This document shows, in pieces, positions 40,938 through 49,823 of a stretch of DNA of 64,000 nt (positions are counted from its first letter, which is position 1; every line of letters begins with the position of its first letter). The notes under the pieces were generated by a model, which was not told the DNA's origin, made no database searches, and worked only from the letters and a program-made list of their open reading frames with translations. Source of the DNA: JAWLHU01 sp041690255 (GTDB taxonomy: Bacteria; Bacillota; Sulfobacillia; Symbiobacteriales; Symbiobacteriaceae); NCBI GenBank assembly GCA_041690255.1, contig JAWLHU010000001.1, positions 372,001 to 436,000 on the forward strand, in the 5' to 3' direction. Both the position numbers and the translations under genes were made by a program.

Positions 40938-41029
40938 ACCCGGCGAGCGTACCCCCCCCCGCCCCGGTGAGCAGGAACTCCCGGCGCATAAGGGGAATGC
41001 TGAAAGATCAACCTCAGGAGCGTGTAAAG

Positions 41030-43444
41030 ATGACTCAAGACCTGATCCTCGCCCGCCTGGCGAGAGAACTCGGGCTGAAGCCGGCCCAGGTACAGAGCTG
41101 TGTCGGCCTCCTCGATGAGGGCAACACCGTCCCCTTCATCGCCCGGTACCGCAAAGAGGCGACCGGCGAAATGGATGAGACCCAGATTCGCGACCTGCAA
41201 GAGCGGCTCGCCTACCTTCGCAACCTGGAGAGCGAGAAGGAGAAGGTCCTGCGAGTCATCGCTGAGCAGGGCAAACTGACCCCTGAGCTGGAGCAGGCGA
41301 TCAAGAACGCCGACAAGCTGCAGGAGGTCGAGGACCTCTACCGGCCCTACCGGCCCAAGCGACGCACCCGTGCGATGATCGCCCGCGAGAAGGGACTCGA
41401 GCCCCTCGCTCTGCTCATGCTCGCCCAGACTGAGACCAGCGGCTCCCCTCTGGAGATCGCCGCTGCCTACATCGACCAGGAAAAGGGCGTCGAGACCGCC
41501 GAGGAAGCCCTCGCCGGCGCCCGCGACATCGTCGCGGAAACCGTTTCCGATGATGCGGACGTTCGCAAAGCCGCACGGGAACTGACCGCCAACCAGGGCG
41601 TGATCCGCTCCGTCCTCAACGAGAAGGGCGATCCGGAGAAGGCCCAGGAGTTCCAGATGTACTATGAGTTCCAGGAGCCCCTCCGCACCCTGCCCCCCCA
41701 CCGGATCCTTGCCCTGAACCGGGGCGAGCGGCTGGAGTGCCTGAAGGTCGCCCTGGACGCCCCCGAGCAGGAGATCATCAACCGGATCGAGCGGCGCTAT
41801 ATCACCAACCCGAAGTCAATCTGGGCCACCCATCTAAGAGAAGCCGTCACCGATGCCTACAAGCGGCTGATCGCCCCGTCGATCGAGACCGAGGTGCGGG
41901 GCAACCTGACCGAGAAGGCGGAGGAGCGTGCGATCTCCCTCTTCGCCGTCAACCTGCGCAACCTGCTGCTCCAGGCCCCCATCAAGGGGCTGACCGTCAT
42001 GGGCATCGACCCGGGCTTCCGCACCGGCTGCAAGCTCGCCGTGGTGGATGATACCGGCAAGGTCCTGGAGACCGGCGTCATCTACGTCACGCTGGGGGAC
42101 AAGCAGCGGGTACAGGGCGAGGAGGCCCTCATCCGCCTGGTCGACAAGTACAAGGTCGACCTGATGACCATCGGTAACGGTACCGCCTCGCGCGAGACCG
42201 AGCAGGTGGTGGCGGGCATCATCCCCCGGTGCCAGTACCAGACCGCTTACATGATCGTCTCCGAGGCCGGCGCCTCGGTCTACTCCGCCTCCAAGGTGGC
42301 CCAGCAGGAGTTCCCGGATTTTGATGTCACCCAGCGCTCCGCTGTCTCCATCGCCCGGCGGGCCCAGGATCCGCTGGCCGAGTTGGTCAAGATCGACCCC
42401 AAGTCGATCGGTGTCGGCCTCTATCAGCACGATGTGGATCAGAAGCGCCTGGCCGAGCAGCTTGGTGCGGTGGTCGAGTCGGTCGTGAACTCGGTGGGCG
42501 TCGATCTGAACACCGCATCGCCCTCACTGCTTCAGTACGTCGCGGGGATCAAGGCGACCGTCGCCCGGGCGGTCGTGGAGTACCGGGAGAAGAATGGCAA
42601 GTTCAAAAGCCGCAAGGAGCTGCTCAAGGTCTCCGGCCTCGGGCCGAAGGCGTTCGAGCAGTGCGCCGGCTTCCTGCGGGTGGCCGAAGGGGCCGAGGTG
42701 CTGGATAACACCGCCGTCCATCCCGAGTCCTACGCTATCGCCGATGCGATCCTGAAGGCGGTCGGAGCGACCCGGCAGCAGATGATCGGCCAGGGTGCCG
42801 CCGGCCTGCGGGACGCCCTGAAGCACCTCGAACCGGAGAAGGTAGCTGCCGAGCTGGGTGCCGGCGTGCCGACCGTGCGCGATATCATCGATGCGCTGGG
42901 CAAGCCTGGCCGTGACCCGCGCGACGAACTGCCCAAGCCGATCTTCCACACGGAGGTCCTGAAGCTGGAGGATCTCCAGGTCGGCATGGAGCTCATGGGC
43001 ACCGTCCGCAACGTGGTCGACTTCGGTGCCTTCGTGGATATCGGTGTCCATGAAGATGGCCTCGTCCACGTCTCGCAGCTCTCGCACAAGTTCATCAAGC
43101 ACCCATCCGAGGCGGTTGCCGTGGGGGATATCGTCAAGGTGCGGGTGATCGAGGTGGACCTGAAGCGGCAGCGGATCGGACTGACGATGAAGTTGGGCGA
43201 GTCCCCCGCCGAGGAGCGGCAGGCGCGCCGGCCCGATGGACCCACCCGGCCCCAGGGCAGCCAGCCACAGCCCCATCCCCAGGCCCCGCCCGCGGCGGCC
43301 CAGGGCGACCGGCCTCGCCTGGCACCACCCACCCGGCCGGCTGCGACCACTGGACGGCGCCCCGCCGAGCCACAGCCGTCCAAGCAGGAGCAGAGCGTGG
43401 AGGAGCAGTTGAAGGCGCTGCAGGCCAAGTTTAAGCGTCTCTAG
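41030..43444 (+). CDS. tex: Tex-family RNA-binding transcription accessory protein
   Basis: The 804-residue protein has the Tex layout: N-terminal helical HTH region (1-200), YqgF/RNase H-like domain (VMGIDPGFRTGCKLAVVDDT, about 320-450), helix-hairpin-helix region (LLQYVAGIKATVARAVVEYR, KSRKELLKVSGLGPKAFEQ), and an S1 domain (ELMGTVRNVVDFGAFVDIGV, about 650-725). A Pro/Gln-rich 70-residue tail follows. ATG at 41030 sits 9 nt from CAGGAG; the frame is open further upstream in repeats but without a site. Confidence 0.96.
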   Translation: MTQDLILARLARELGLKPAQVQSCVGLLDEGNTVPFIARYRKEATGEMDETQIRDLQERLAYLRNLESEKEKVLRVIAEQGKLTPELEQAIKNADKLQEVEDLYRPYRPKRRTRAMIAREKGLEPLALLMLAQTETSGSPLEIAAAYIDQEKGVETAEEALAGARDIVAETVSDDADVRKAARELTANQGVIRSVLNEKGDPEKAQEFQMYYEFQEPLRTLPPHRILALNRGERLECLKVALDAPEQEIINRIERRYITNPKSIWATHLREAVTDAYKRLIAPSIETEVRGNLTEKAEERAISLFAVNLRNLLLQAPIKGLTVMGIDPGFRTGCKLAVVDDTGKVLETGVIYVTLGDKQRVQGEEALIRLVDKYKVDLMTIGNGTASRETEQVVAGIIPRCQYQTAYMIVSEAGASVYSASKVAQQEFPDFDVTQRSAVSIARRAQDPLAELVKIDPKSIGVGLYQHDVDQKRLAEQLGAVVESVVNSVGVDLNTASPSLLQYVAGIKATVARAVVEYREKNGKFKSRKELLKVSGLGPKAFEQCAGFLRVAEGAEVLDNTAVHPESYAIADAILKAVGATRQQMIGQGAAGLRDALKHLEPEKVAAELGAGVPTVRDIIDALGKPGRDPRDELPKPIFHTEVLKLEDLQVGMELMGTVRNVVDFGAFVDIGVHEDGLVHVSQLSHKFIKHPSEAVAVGDIVKVRVIEVDLKRQRIGLTMKLGESPAEERQARRPDGPTRPQGSQPQPHPQAPPAAAQGDRPRLAPPTRPAATTGRRPAEPQPSKQEQSVEEQLKALQAKFKRL

Positions 43445-43454
43445 GCAGAGAAAG

Positions 43455-43490
43455 AAGGGAGCGAGCGATCGCTCCCTTGCGCTCTTTTAT
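43455..43490 (+). terminator. Terminator after tex
   Basis: AAGGGAGCGA / TCGCTCCCTT stem with a 4-nt loop, then GCGCTCTTTTAT. Confidence 0.75.
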
Positions 43491-43608
43491 GACAACACTC
43501 TCATAAAACTTGCCCATTGCGCATCTTTCCAGTAAACTTTCTTGTACGAATATCAATCCCGACAAAAAGATGGACAATTCGCCGCAGACAGGGGGGGAGG
43601 CCACCGTC

Positions 43609-43638
43609 ATGAAGGCGGTGGCGTCAGGCGTTGGCTAA
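43609..43638 (+). CDS. Possible leader peptide before the c-di-GMP gene
   Basis: ATG AAG GCG GTG GCG TCA GGC GTT GGC TAA encodes nine residues (MKAVASGVG). GGGGGGAGGCCACCGTC just upstream is the best ribosome site in the area, while the large downstream gene has only TTG starts (43631, 43640) overlapping this stop. It could couple translation of the next gene. Confidence 0.35.
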   Translation: MKAVASGVG

Positions 43639-45817
43639 TTTGAAGCTATGGTTCAAGACTGGGTGGCAGGATACCCACACCGACTTGAAGGTGCCGATTA
43701 TCGCACTCTTCGCCGTCTCATTGGGCGTCTCCGTTCTTCACGGGATCACGACGCAGGTGGTCACGCCTCACTACTGGGTCGGATTGGCTGCCGTAGTGGT
43801 GGGCATGGGGGTGGCGGTGCTGATCAGATGGCCGGCGGCATCCGCTCTGGCTCGGCTCCCGCTCCAGTGGCTTGCGCTGCTGCTGGCCGGCAGTGTCCTC
43901 GCCTGGGGTGGTCCCCTGGATCACATGAGCCTGCTCTTTCTGCTGCCGCTCATGATCGCAGCGCTGCTGATGCGGGGTCCCTTGCGCATGAGTATGCAGG
44001 GATTGACCATTCTGGTCGGGGCCGTCCTCGCCGCCAAGCTTGCCGGGAAGCTCCCCTGGGATTGGCTGGTGGCCCTGCTGGGTATCATGGTAACGGCGAA
44101 CTGGATGATCGACCGGATCATGGCAACGATCAACCTTCAGGTGGGGCAGGCCCGTCACTTCCAACTGGTCAGTGAGACTGTTCAGGCCCTGATCAATCCG
44201 ATCGATGAGAGCATGCTGGAGCGATTCTGCCAGCAGGCTGTGCAGGCGTTCCGGGCACACGAGTGTGTCCTCTTCCTGAGCAACGCCGAACGGACGATGC
44301 TGACTCCGCAGGCCTCCGCCTTTGTCGATGGGTACCGTGAGCACTATGAGCACCTGCTCGAGCCTGTCAGCGTGGAGACCGGCCTGACCGGTTGGGTCTT
44401 CCGGACCGGCGAGGCCGTCCTGACCAGCGATGCCGTGAGTGATCCTCGGGCCTACGTACCGCCAGATGGCGCGTTCAGGGACTTCTCGGCGATCTTCCTC
44501 CCGGTCCGGGCCGAGTCGGGCCAGGTCCAGGGAGTCCTGCGGATCTATCGCCGGGGACTGTCCGAGTTCACCGCCGAGAACTTTGAGCTGGCCAAGCTCT
44601 GGGCGAACGAGGTCGGCCTGGTCTTGCAGAAGGCCGAGCTCTACCGGCGCCTGGAGCAGATGGCTCTGACCGACGGGCTGACCGGCACGTACAACCGGCA
44701 CTTCCTGAGCCAGCGCTGGCCCGCGGTGGTTGCCGAGTCCCGTGCCCGCGGGACGGCTGTGGTCCTGCTCATGGTCGACTGCTTTGACTTCAAGCGGATC
44801 AATGACCGGCACGGTCACGCCGTCGGCGACCGGCTTTTGCGCGAGTTGGGACGGACCCTGCTCGAGGTCACTCCGCCTGGCGGATTTACGGTCCGCTACG
44901 GCGGCGACGAATTCCTGATCGTCCTGCCCCACGCCACGAGTGCCGACGGGGAGATGTTGAAGGAGCAGATCCAGGGACGGATCAGCCTGGCGAACGTGGT
45001 CAGGACCGACGATCCCCATCTGACGATCGATATCGGGGTCTATGCCGCAACGGGCCACGATCTGGATCACCTCCTCTTCCAGGTCGATCTGGACCTGTAC
45101 CAGGAGCGGGACGAGGCGACCTACGAGCGGCTTCGCTCCCTCCTGGAGAACTCGGTGAGCGAGCGCTCGAAGCACATGGTCCAGGCGGTCATGTCGCTGA
45201 CCAAGATCCAGGAGATCAACGATCCGTACACCCGGGGCCACAGCGAGCGGGCGAAGGATATCGCCATGCGAACGGCGGAGCGGCTGGGCATGTCGCCCGA
45301 AGAGGTGCAGATTGTCGGGTTCGGGGCCATGCTGCACGACGTGGGCAAGGTGGTCGTCCCGCCGGAGATCCTCCACAAGCCAGGGCCGCTCACCGCCGAG
45401 GAGTGGCGGATCATGCGCATGCACCCGGTCTTCGGCGCCAACATCGTCGGGGAGTTGGATATCCTCCGGCCGGTCAAGCCGCTGATCCTTCATCACCATG
45501 AGCGGTTTGATGGGGTGGTGGATGATAAGCACCCGGGCTACCCCGCCGGCCTGAAGGGCGATGAGATCCCACTGGGTGCCCGCATTATTGCGGTGGTGGA
45601 CGCCTTTGATGCCATGACCACCGATCGGGTCTACCGCAAGGGTCGCGACGCGGAGGCAGCCGTAATCGAGTTGCGCCGCATGGTCGGCACCCAGTTCGAC
45701 CCAAGAGTCGTGGAGGTCTTTGAAGAGGTGCTCGCCGGTATGGCGCGCGAGCCGGTTGCCTGGCAGCCCGCACTCAAGCCGTTTCTCGACATTGCACAGC
45801 GCCTGGAGAAAGGCTAA
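43631..45817 (+). CDS. Membrane c-di-GMP protein with GAF, GGDEF and HD-GYP domains
   Basis: The 728-residue protein has about six membrane helices (residues 20-165), a GAF domain (about 190-335; ETGLTGWVFRTGEAVLTSDA), a GGDEF diguanylate cyclase with intact RYGGDEFLIV (about 425), and an HD-GYP phosphodiesterase (MLHDVGKVVVPPEILHKPGP, LHHHERFDG, GYPAGLKGDEIPLGARIIAV). No RxxD inhibitory site precedes GGDEF. Both making and breaking c-di-GMP may occur. The start is uncertain: TTG at 43631 or 43640. Confidence 0.92.
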   Translation: MANLKLWFKTGWQDTHTDLKVPIIALFAVSLGVSVLHGITTQVVTPHYWVGLAAVVVGMGVAVLIRWPAASALARLPLQWLALLLAGSVLAWGGPLDHMSLLFLLPLMIAALLMRGPLRMSMQGLTILVGAVLAAKLAGKLPWDWLVALLGIMVTANWMIDRIMATINLQVGQARHFQLVSETVQALINPIDESMLERFCQQAVQAFRAHECVLFLSNAERTMLTPQASAFVDGYREHYEHLLEPVSVETGLTGWVFRTGEAVLTSDAVSDPRAYVPPDGAFRDFSAIFLPVRAESGQVQGVLRIYRRGLSEFTAENFELAKLWANEVGLVLQKAELYRRLEQMALTDGLTGTYNRHFLSQRWPAVVAESRARGTAVVLLMVDCFDFKRINDRHGHAVGDRLLRELGRTLLEVTPPGGFTVRYGGDEFLIVLPHATSADGEMLKEQIQGRISLANVVRTDDPHLTIDIGVYAATGHDLDHLLFQVDLDLYQERDEATYERLRSLLENSVSERSKHMVQAVMSLTKIQEINDPYTRGHSERAKDIAMRTAERLGMSPEEVQIVGFGAMLHDVGKVVVPPEILHKPGPLTAEEWRIMRMHPVFGANIVGELDILRPVKPLILHHHERFDGVVDDKHPGYPAGLKGDEIPLGARIIAVVDAFDAMTTDRVYRKGRDAEAAVIELRRMVGTQFDPRVVEVFEEVLAGMAREPVAWQPALKPFLDIAQRLEKG

Positions 45818-45916
45818 GGCCCCTTGCAGGGATCGGCCTCCCCCCTGGCGAAGAGTACATACTATCACCAGGTCCCAACAATTGCACAGGGCCGTGGGAG
45901 AGGGGAGAGACGGACC

Positions 45917-46699
45917 ATGGGGCTGATGACCGGCAAGAAGTGCCTGATCATGGGCGTAGCCAATAAGCGGTCGATCGCATGGGGCATTGCACAGTCCCTG
46001 CATCGGGAGGGAGCCGAGCTCGCGTTTACCTACGTGAACGACCGGCTCAAGGAGAACGTGGTAGAGCTCATGGCGCAACTGGAAGGGCACGAGCAAATGC
46101 CCCTTCTCCCGTGCGATGTCTCCCAGGAGGGCGAGATCGAGCAGGTCTTCTCGGTGCTTGGAGAGCGGTGGGGGAAGCTGGATGTGCTTGTCCACTCCAT
46201 CGCTTTCGCCCGGACGGAGGACCTGCAGAAGGACTTCCTTGACCTGAGCCGGGAGGGCTACCGGATCGCTCAGGAGATCTCCGCCTGGTCGCTGATCGCC
46301 TGCGCCCGGGGCGCCAAGCCGCTCATGCAGGCCGCAGGTGGCGGTTCGATCATCACCCTCAGCTATCTGGCGGCGGAGCGGGTGGTCGACAAGTACAATG
46401 TCATGGCGCCGGCGAAGGCGGCTTTGGAGTGCAACGTTCGCTACCTGGCGCACGAGTTGGGTATCGACAACATCCGGGTGAATGCGATCTCAGCCGGCCC
46501 GCTCAAGACGCTGGCCTCCAGTGCGGTGAAGGGCGTCTCCAAGCTGCGCGATGTGGTGGAAGAGCGGGCGCCTTTGCGGCGGAACGTGACGATCGAAGAG
46601 GTGGGCGATGTGGGTCTCTTCCTCGCCTCGCACCTCTCCCGGTGCGTAACCGCTGAGACGCTGTACGCCGACAACGGCTTCAACCGGATGGGTGTCTAG
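45917..46699 (+). CDS. fabI: Enoyl-[acyl-carrier-protein] reductase (NADH)
   Basis: The 260-residue short-chain dehydrogenase does the last step of fatty-acid elongation. It has the FabI pattern: KKCLIMGVANKRSIAWGIAQ, CDVSQEGEIEQVF, SIAFARTEDLQKDFLD, and the catalytic Tyr-x6-Lys YNVMAPAKAALE with the earlier Tyr in LSYLAAERVV. Triclosan-type sites are present. ATG at 45917, behind GAGGGGAGAGACGGACC. It is 99 bp from the c-di-GMP gene. Confidence 0.96.
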   Translation: MGLMTGKKCLIMGVANKRSIAWGIAQSLHREGAELAFTYVNDRLKENVVELMAQLEGHEQMPLLPCDVSQEGEIEQVFSVLGERWGKLDVLVHSIAFARTEDLQKDFLDLSREGYRIAQEISAWSLIACARGAKPLMQAAGGGSIITLSYLAAERVVDKYNVMAPAKAALECNVRYLAHELGIDNIRVNAISAGPLKTLASSAVKGVSKLRDVVEERAPLRRNVTIEEVGDVGLFLASHLSRCVTAETLYADNGFNRMGV

Positions 46700-46714
46700 C
46701 CACGCACAACCGAG

Positions 46715-46748
46715 ACCCTGTCCTGATTGGGCGGGGTTTTCGCTTTTC
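46715..46748 (+). terminator. Terminator after fabI
   Basis: ACCCTGTCC / GGGCGGGGT imperfect stem with 5-nt loop, then TTTTCGCTTTT. Confidence 0.6.
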
Positions 46749-46817
46749 CCTTGACCTACGCCGGTAATCGGGCCAGAATAAACGGGAAACGAAGGTAGAT
46801 GGAGGCGCCCATTAGCA

Positions 46818-47291
46818 ATGGTACGGGTAGTGAGCAGGGATCCCGCCGTGACGCAACGGCTGGGCATCTGGCTGGGCGAGCGAGTGCGGCCCGGCGATTT
46901 TATCGCCCTGGTCGGGGATCTGGGAGCGGGCAAGACCGCCCTCTCCACCGGGATCCTGACCGGGCTGGGGGTGGCCCGGACCGGCGGGAGCCCGACCTTC
47001 ACGCTCCTCTGGGAGTACAACGGCCGGCTGCCGGTCTTCCACTGGGACGTCTACCGGGTTCGGAGCCTGGAGGAGATGGAGGACCTCGGATACGAGGAGT
47101 ACTTCTTCGGGGGGCACGGGGTCAACCTGGTGGAGTGGGCGGACCGGGTGGAGCGACTCTGGCCGCCGGACTATCTGCGAATCGATCTGACGTACGGCGA
47201 CGGCGAGAACGAGCGGGTGTTGACCTTCTCCGGCTCGGCGCGCTACGCAGCACTACTGGAGGCAATTGCCCATGCGGATTTTGGCGCTTGA
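46818..47291 (+). CDS. tsaE: tRNA t6A threonylcarbamoyl-adenosine ATPase TsaE
   Basis: The 157-residue P-loop protein (IALVGDLGAGKTALSTGILT, Walker A; GSPTFTLLWEYNG; HWDVYRVRSLEE) is the ATPase of the t6A37 tRNA complex with TsaB and TsaD. GGAGG is 13 nt before the ATG, a wide spacing. It overlaps tsaB by about 20 nt. tsaB and rimI follow in one operon; tsaD is 3.6 kb away. Confidence 0.95.
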   Translation: MVRVVSRDPAVTQRLGIWLGERVRPGDFIALVGDLGAGKTALSTGILTGLGVARTGGSPTFTLLWEYNGRLPVFHWDVYRVRSLEEMEDLGYEEYFFGGHGVNLVEWADRVERLWPPDYLRIDLTYGDGENERVLTFSGSARYAALLEAIAHADFGA

Positions 47292-48009
47292 TACCGCAAC
47301 CTCATCGTGCACCGTGGCGGTGACCAGTGGGGAGACTGTCCTGGCGGAACTCTCGCTCCAAGTGCCGCGGGCGCACTCCACCCGGCTGATGCCCCTGATC
47401 GGGCAGGCGATCACGGAATCGGGCCTGGCGAAGCAGGAGTTGGACGGCATCGCTGTCGGAATAGGGCCGGGCTCCTTCACCGGCCTGCGGATCGGACTGG
47501 CCACGGCCAAGGGGCTCGCCTTCGGGCTGGAGAAGCCGGTGGTCGGTGTCTCCTCCTTGCTGGCAACCGCCTATGGGACCGGGGCGCAGATCGGCCTTGT
47601 CGTCCCCATGTTTGACGCCAAGCGGGAGCAGGTCTTCACGGCGGTCTACGCCGCCGGCGACCGCGACCCCTCCACCTGGGTGGAGCTGCTGCCCCCCAGT
47701 CACCGTCATATCACCGAACTGGCGGAAGAGATTCGAGCCCTGCGCGATGGGCTCCGTCACTCCTGGCAGTTCGTCACACTCTGCGGCGATGCCGCTCCCC
47801 TGCACGAGCGAGCCCTGGGCCCGGGCGATGTCGTGCGCCTGGCCCCGGCCCCGGCATTGATGCCGCGGGCCTCAGCGGTGGCCGTGATCGGCGCCGGCCT
47901 GCTGGCTCGGGGGCAAGGGGTGGAGGCAGAGGCGCTGGCCCCGGTCTATCTGCGGAAAAGCGAGGCGGAAACCCTATGGGAGTCCCGGACATCCAGTTCT
48001 ACCCGATGA
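47272..48009 (+). CDS. tsaB: tRNA t6A complex subunit TsaB
   Basis: This 245-residue ASKHA-fold protein opens MRILALDTATSSCTVAVTSG and has GIGPGSFTGLRIGLATAKGL, the classic YeaZ/TsaB signature. It scaffolds TsaD and TsaE. The ATG at 47272 has GGAGGCAATTGCCC upstream. The gene overlaps tsaE and rimI at its two ends, so translation is coupled. A GTG-type alternative start at 47266 (TTG) is less likely. Confidence 0.95.
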   Translation: MRILALDTATSSCTVAVTSGETVLAELSLQVPRAHSTRLMPLIGQAITESGLAKQELDGIAVGIGPGSFTGLRIGLATAKGLAFGLEKPVVGVSSLLATAYGTGAQIGLVVPMFDAKREQVFTAVYAAGDRDPSTWVELLPPSHRHITELAEEIRALRDGLRHSWQFVTLCGDAAPLHERALGPGDVVRLAPAPALMPRASAVAVIGAGLLARGQGVEAEALAPVYLRKSEAETLWESRTSSSTR

Positions 48010-48458
48010 CACCTGCCGACCTCGAGGGGGTCATGGAGGTGGAGAGGCTCTCCTACCTCACGCCCTGGTCGCAGGACGCCTTCCTATCGGAGATGATACA
48101 GACCTACACGATCTACCTGGTCGCCCGCCAGGGTGCCAAGGTGGTCGCAATCGGCGGCATGCACGTGGTCTGGGAAGATGCCCACGTGACGAATATTGCC
48201 GTTCATCCCCTCTTTCGGGGGCGGACGCTGGGCGAGCGGATGATGCTCGAACTCATGGACCGGGCCGCCAGGCGGGGAGCCCGCCGCATGACCCTGGAGG
48301 TCCGGGCCAGCAACGCGCCCGCCCAGGGGCTCTACACGAAGCTCGGCTTCGTCACGGCGCCCGGGGCCATTCGGAAGGGCTACTACACCGACACCAACGA
48401 AGACGCGATCGTCATGTGGAAGGACCCGCTGGTGGAGCCAGGGGTCGCAGAGGCATAG
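47976..48458 (+). CDS. rimI: Ribosomal-protein-alanine N-acetyltransferase (RimI-like)
   Basis: The 160-residue GNAT protein (MTPADLEGVMEVERLSYLTP, VTNIAVHPLFRGRTLGERMM with an RGRTLG acetyl-CoA loop, LEVRASNAPAQGLYTKLGFV) lies in the usual tsaB-rimI position. RimI acetylates the N-terminus of ribosomal protein S18 in E. coli, but Firmicute homologues can differ. It overlaps tsaB by 34 nt. GAGGCGG precedes the ATG. Confidence 0.92.
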   Translation: MGVPDIQFYPMTPADLEGVMEVERLSYLTPWSQDAFLSEMIQTYTIYLVARQGAKVVAIGGMHVVWEDAHVTNIAVHPLFRGRTLGERMMLELMDRAARRGARRMTLEVRASNAPAQGLYTKLGFVTAPGAIRKGYYTDTNEDAIVMWKDPLVEPGVAEA

Positions 48459-48460
48459 AG

Positions 48461-48492
48461 AAGGCGCCGCCCGTCGTGGGCGGCGCCTTTAT
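48461..48492. terminator. Terminator shared by rimI and the converging membrane-protein gene
   Basis: A perfect 12-bp stem AAGGCGCCGCCC / GGGCGGCGCCTT with a 5-nt loop, TAT follows. Stop of the opposite gene is at 48492. Confidence 0.85.
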
Positions 48493-49715
48493 CATGCATG
48501 CTGGGCCGTCAGCGACGGCCAGATGCGCCGTAGGAACGGAACCCAGGCCACGGCGATCAGAGCGTAGCCGGCCAGCGTCAGGGTGCTGTCAACGGTGGGA
48601 TCCGAGACCACAGCCGTCGCCCAGACCAGCGCCACGCCGGCATTGAGGGCTGCCACCGAGAGCCAGCAGCCATCCGCCTTGCCGCCATCGGCACCGAAGA
48701 GCGGGCCATCGGCCAGGCGCCAGTTGCGGAGGATGCGGGGCAGGGCGCCCATCACCACGCCGAGGACCCATCCATTGACCAGCCCCTGGGTCGCCGCCGC
48801 CTCAACCGCCGGCCCATCCACCATGCCGGGGGCCAGGAGAATGAACGGTGCGAAGAAGGCCGGGACCACCATCCAGAGATAGGCGAGCACGAGGTGCAGG
48901 GAGGCTGCCGTGACACGCCGGTTGAGCCGCAGGGTCAGGATCAGGTTGAGCAGCAGGGCGCCGGTGCCCGCAAAGTACGTCAGCAGGCCACCGATCGTCA
49001 TGGCGTGGAGGTTGATCCAGGGGCCGGCAACCAACCCGATCGCTCCGAGGTTGATCAGGTGATAGGTTCGGCCGATCCAGTTGGCCCGGGCCATAGGCCC
49101 GCCGGTCAGCACCGGGAAGAGGTCGAAGAGCATGCCGGCGACCACCAGGGCGAGGAAGCCCCAGACGTTGGCGTGGACGTGGGCCTCGAGAATGCCGATC
49201 CGCCCGCCGGGCGCCCAGAGGTTAAGGAGTAGGCTGATCGCCATGGTGAGGCCAACCAGCAGGTAGACGGGAGCAGTGGCGTAGAACCGGAAGGACTCGC
49301 GGTACGGGCGCCCCGACTCCCGCCAGGCACGGAGCAGGCCCATGAGAAGCCGGTAGATGGCCACAATGACGAGCGTGGCGCCGATCGATGCGGTCCAGCC
49401 GTCGACCCCCACAAGCCCGGTCACGGCGAGCAGAAAGCCGCCATTGAGCAGGAACCACTGGACCCAGCCCTCACGGGCGGGCCGCTCCGGCAGCGAGAGC
49501 CGTCGGCTGAGGATCGCCGGCAGGGCTGCGAAGATCATCTGGGTAATGGTGCCAACCGTGATCACGTGGACCCGGAGCCAGTTGAGATTGGACGGGCCGG
49601 GCATCTCCGGCAGGACCGCCAGTCCCTTGAGAACCGCAAAGAAGAGCCCCACCGAGACATAGAGGCCAGCCATGATCGTAAACGGATTCACCCACAACCG
49701 CATGTTCCGCTCCAT
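48492..49715 (-). CDS. Haem-copper oxidase subunit I-like 12-helix membrane protein (NnrS-like)
   Basis: The 407-residue protein has about 12 membrane helices. His-bearing helices that could ligate haem or metal are LRVHVITVGTITQMIFAALP, EAHVHANVWGFLALVVAGML and ASLHLVLAYLWMVVPAFFAP. It is related in layout to the protein at 9659-11017. Known kin take part in nitric-oxide or oxygen metabolism, but no enzyme is proven. GGGGGAGGGGAACGGAAC precedes the ATG. A divergent MarR regulator and its palindromic site are immediately upstream. Confidence 0.75.
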   Translation of the reverse strand: MERNMRLWVNPFTIMAGLYVSVGLFFAVLKGLAVLPEMPGPSNLNWLRVHVITVGTITQMIFAALPAILSRRLSLPERPAREGWVQWFLLNGGFLLAVTGLVGVDGWTASIGATLVIVAIYRLLMGLLRAWRESGRPYRESFRFYATAPVYLLVGLTMAISLLLNLWAPGGRIGILEAHVHANVWGFLALVVAGMLFDLFPVLTGGPMARANWIGRTYHLINLGAIGLVAGPWINLHAMTIGGLLTYFAGTGALLLNLILTLRLNRRVTAASLHLVLAYLWMVVPAFFAPFILLAPGMVDGPAVEAAATQGLVNGWVLGVVMGALPRILRNWRLADGPLFGADGGKADGCWLSVAALNAGVALVWATAVVSDPTVDSTLTLAGYALIAVAWVPFLRRIWPSLTAQHA

Positions 49716-49740
49716 GTTCCGTTCCCCTCCCCCAATGAAC

Positions 49741-49768
49741 CTAATACTTAGCTTATGCTAAGTATTAG
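49741..49768. promoter_or_regulatory. Palindromic operator between the membrane gene and marR-type gene
   Basis: A perfect inverted repeat, CTAATACTTAGC / GCTAAGTATTAG with a 4-bp spacer TTAT, lies between the divergent genes. AACCTAA and TTAGGTT flank it as a weaker outer pair. It overlaps the proposed -35 of the MarR gene and lies 26 bp from the membrane gene's start, so it suits binding by the MarR dimer. Confidence 0.85.
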
Positions 49769-49776
49769 TCTATGAT
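49748..49776 (+). promoter_or_regulatory. Probable promoter of the MarR gene
   Basis: -35 TTAGCT (49748-49753), 17-bp spacer, -10 TATGAT (49771-49776). The -35 falls in the operator palindrome, which suggests self-repression. Confidence 0.5.
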
Positions 49777-49823
49777 ATGCGTTAGGTTCTGTCAAGATTG
49801 ACAACGGAGAGGGAGAGTCTATC

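Larger units (their letters stand above)
39942..41029. other. Repeat-rich 1.1-kb intergenic region before tex
   Basis: No credible protein gene is found here; open frames are repeat translations. It is a field of tandem duplications and nested inverted repeats, itemised separately: 80-bp and 86-bp duplications, 147-bp duplication, and two palindromic units around 40124-40159 and 40833-40867. About 90 bp before the tex ATG seem unstructured. A 18-bp exact direct repeat, GGCCTGACTGGTGGTCAC, sits at 40168-40185 and 40705-40722. Confidence 0.8.

Noticed and set aside
43491..43608. A c-di-GMP riboswitch in the leader of the GGDEF/HD-GYP gene
   Set aside because: I could not find the conserved GEMM core blocks; the leader is short and AT-rich.
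43718..46453. A 911-codon open frame on the minus strand opposite the GGDEF/HD-GYP and fabI genes
   Set aside because: The plus-strand proteins have intact catalytic motifs throughout; the antisense frame is a codon-bias shadow with no domain.
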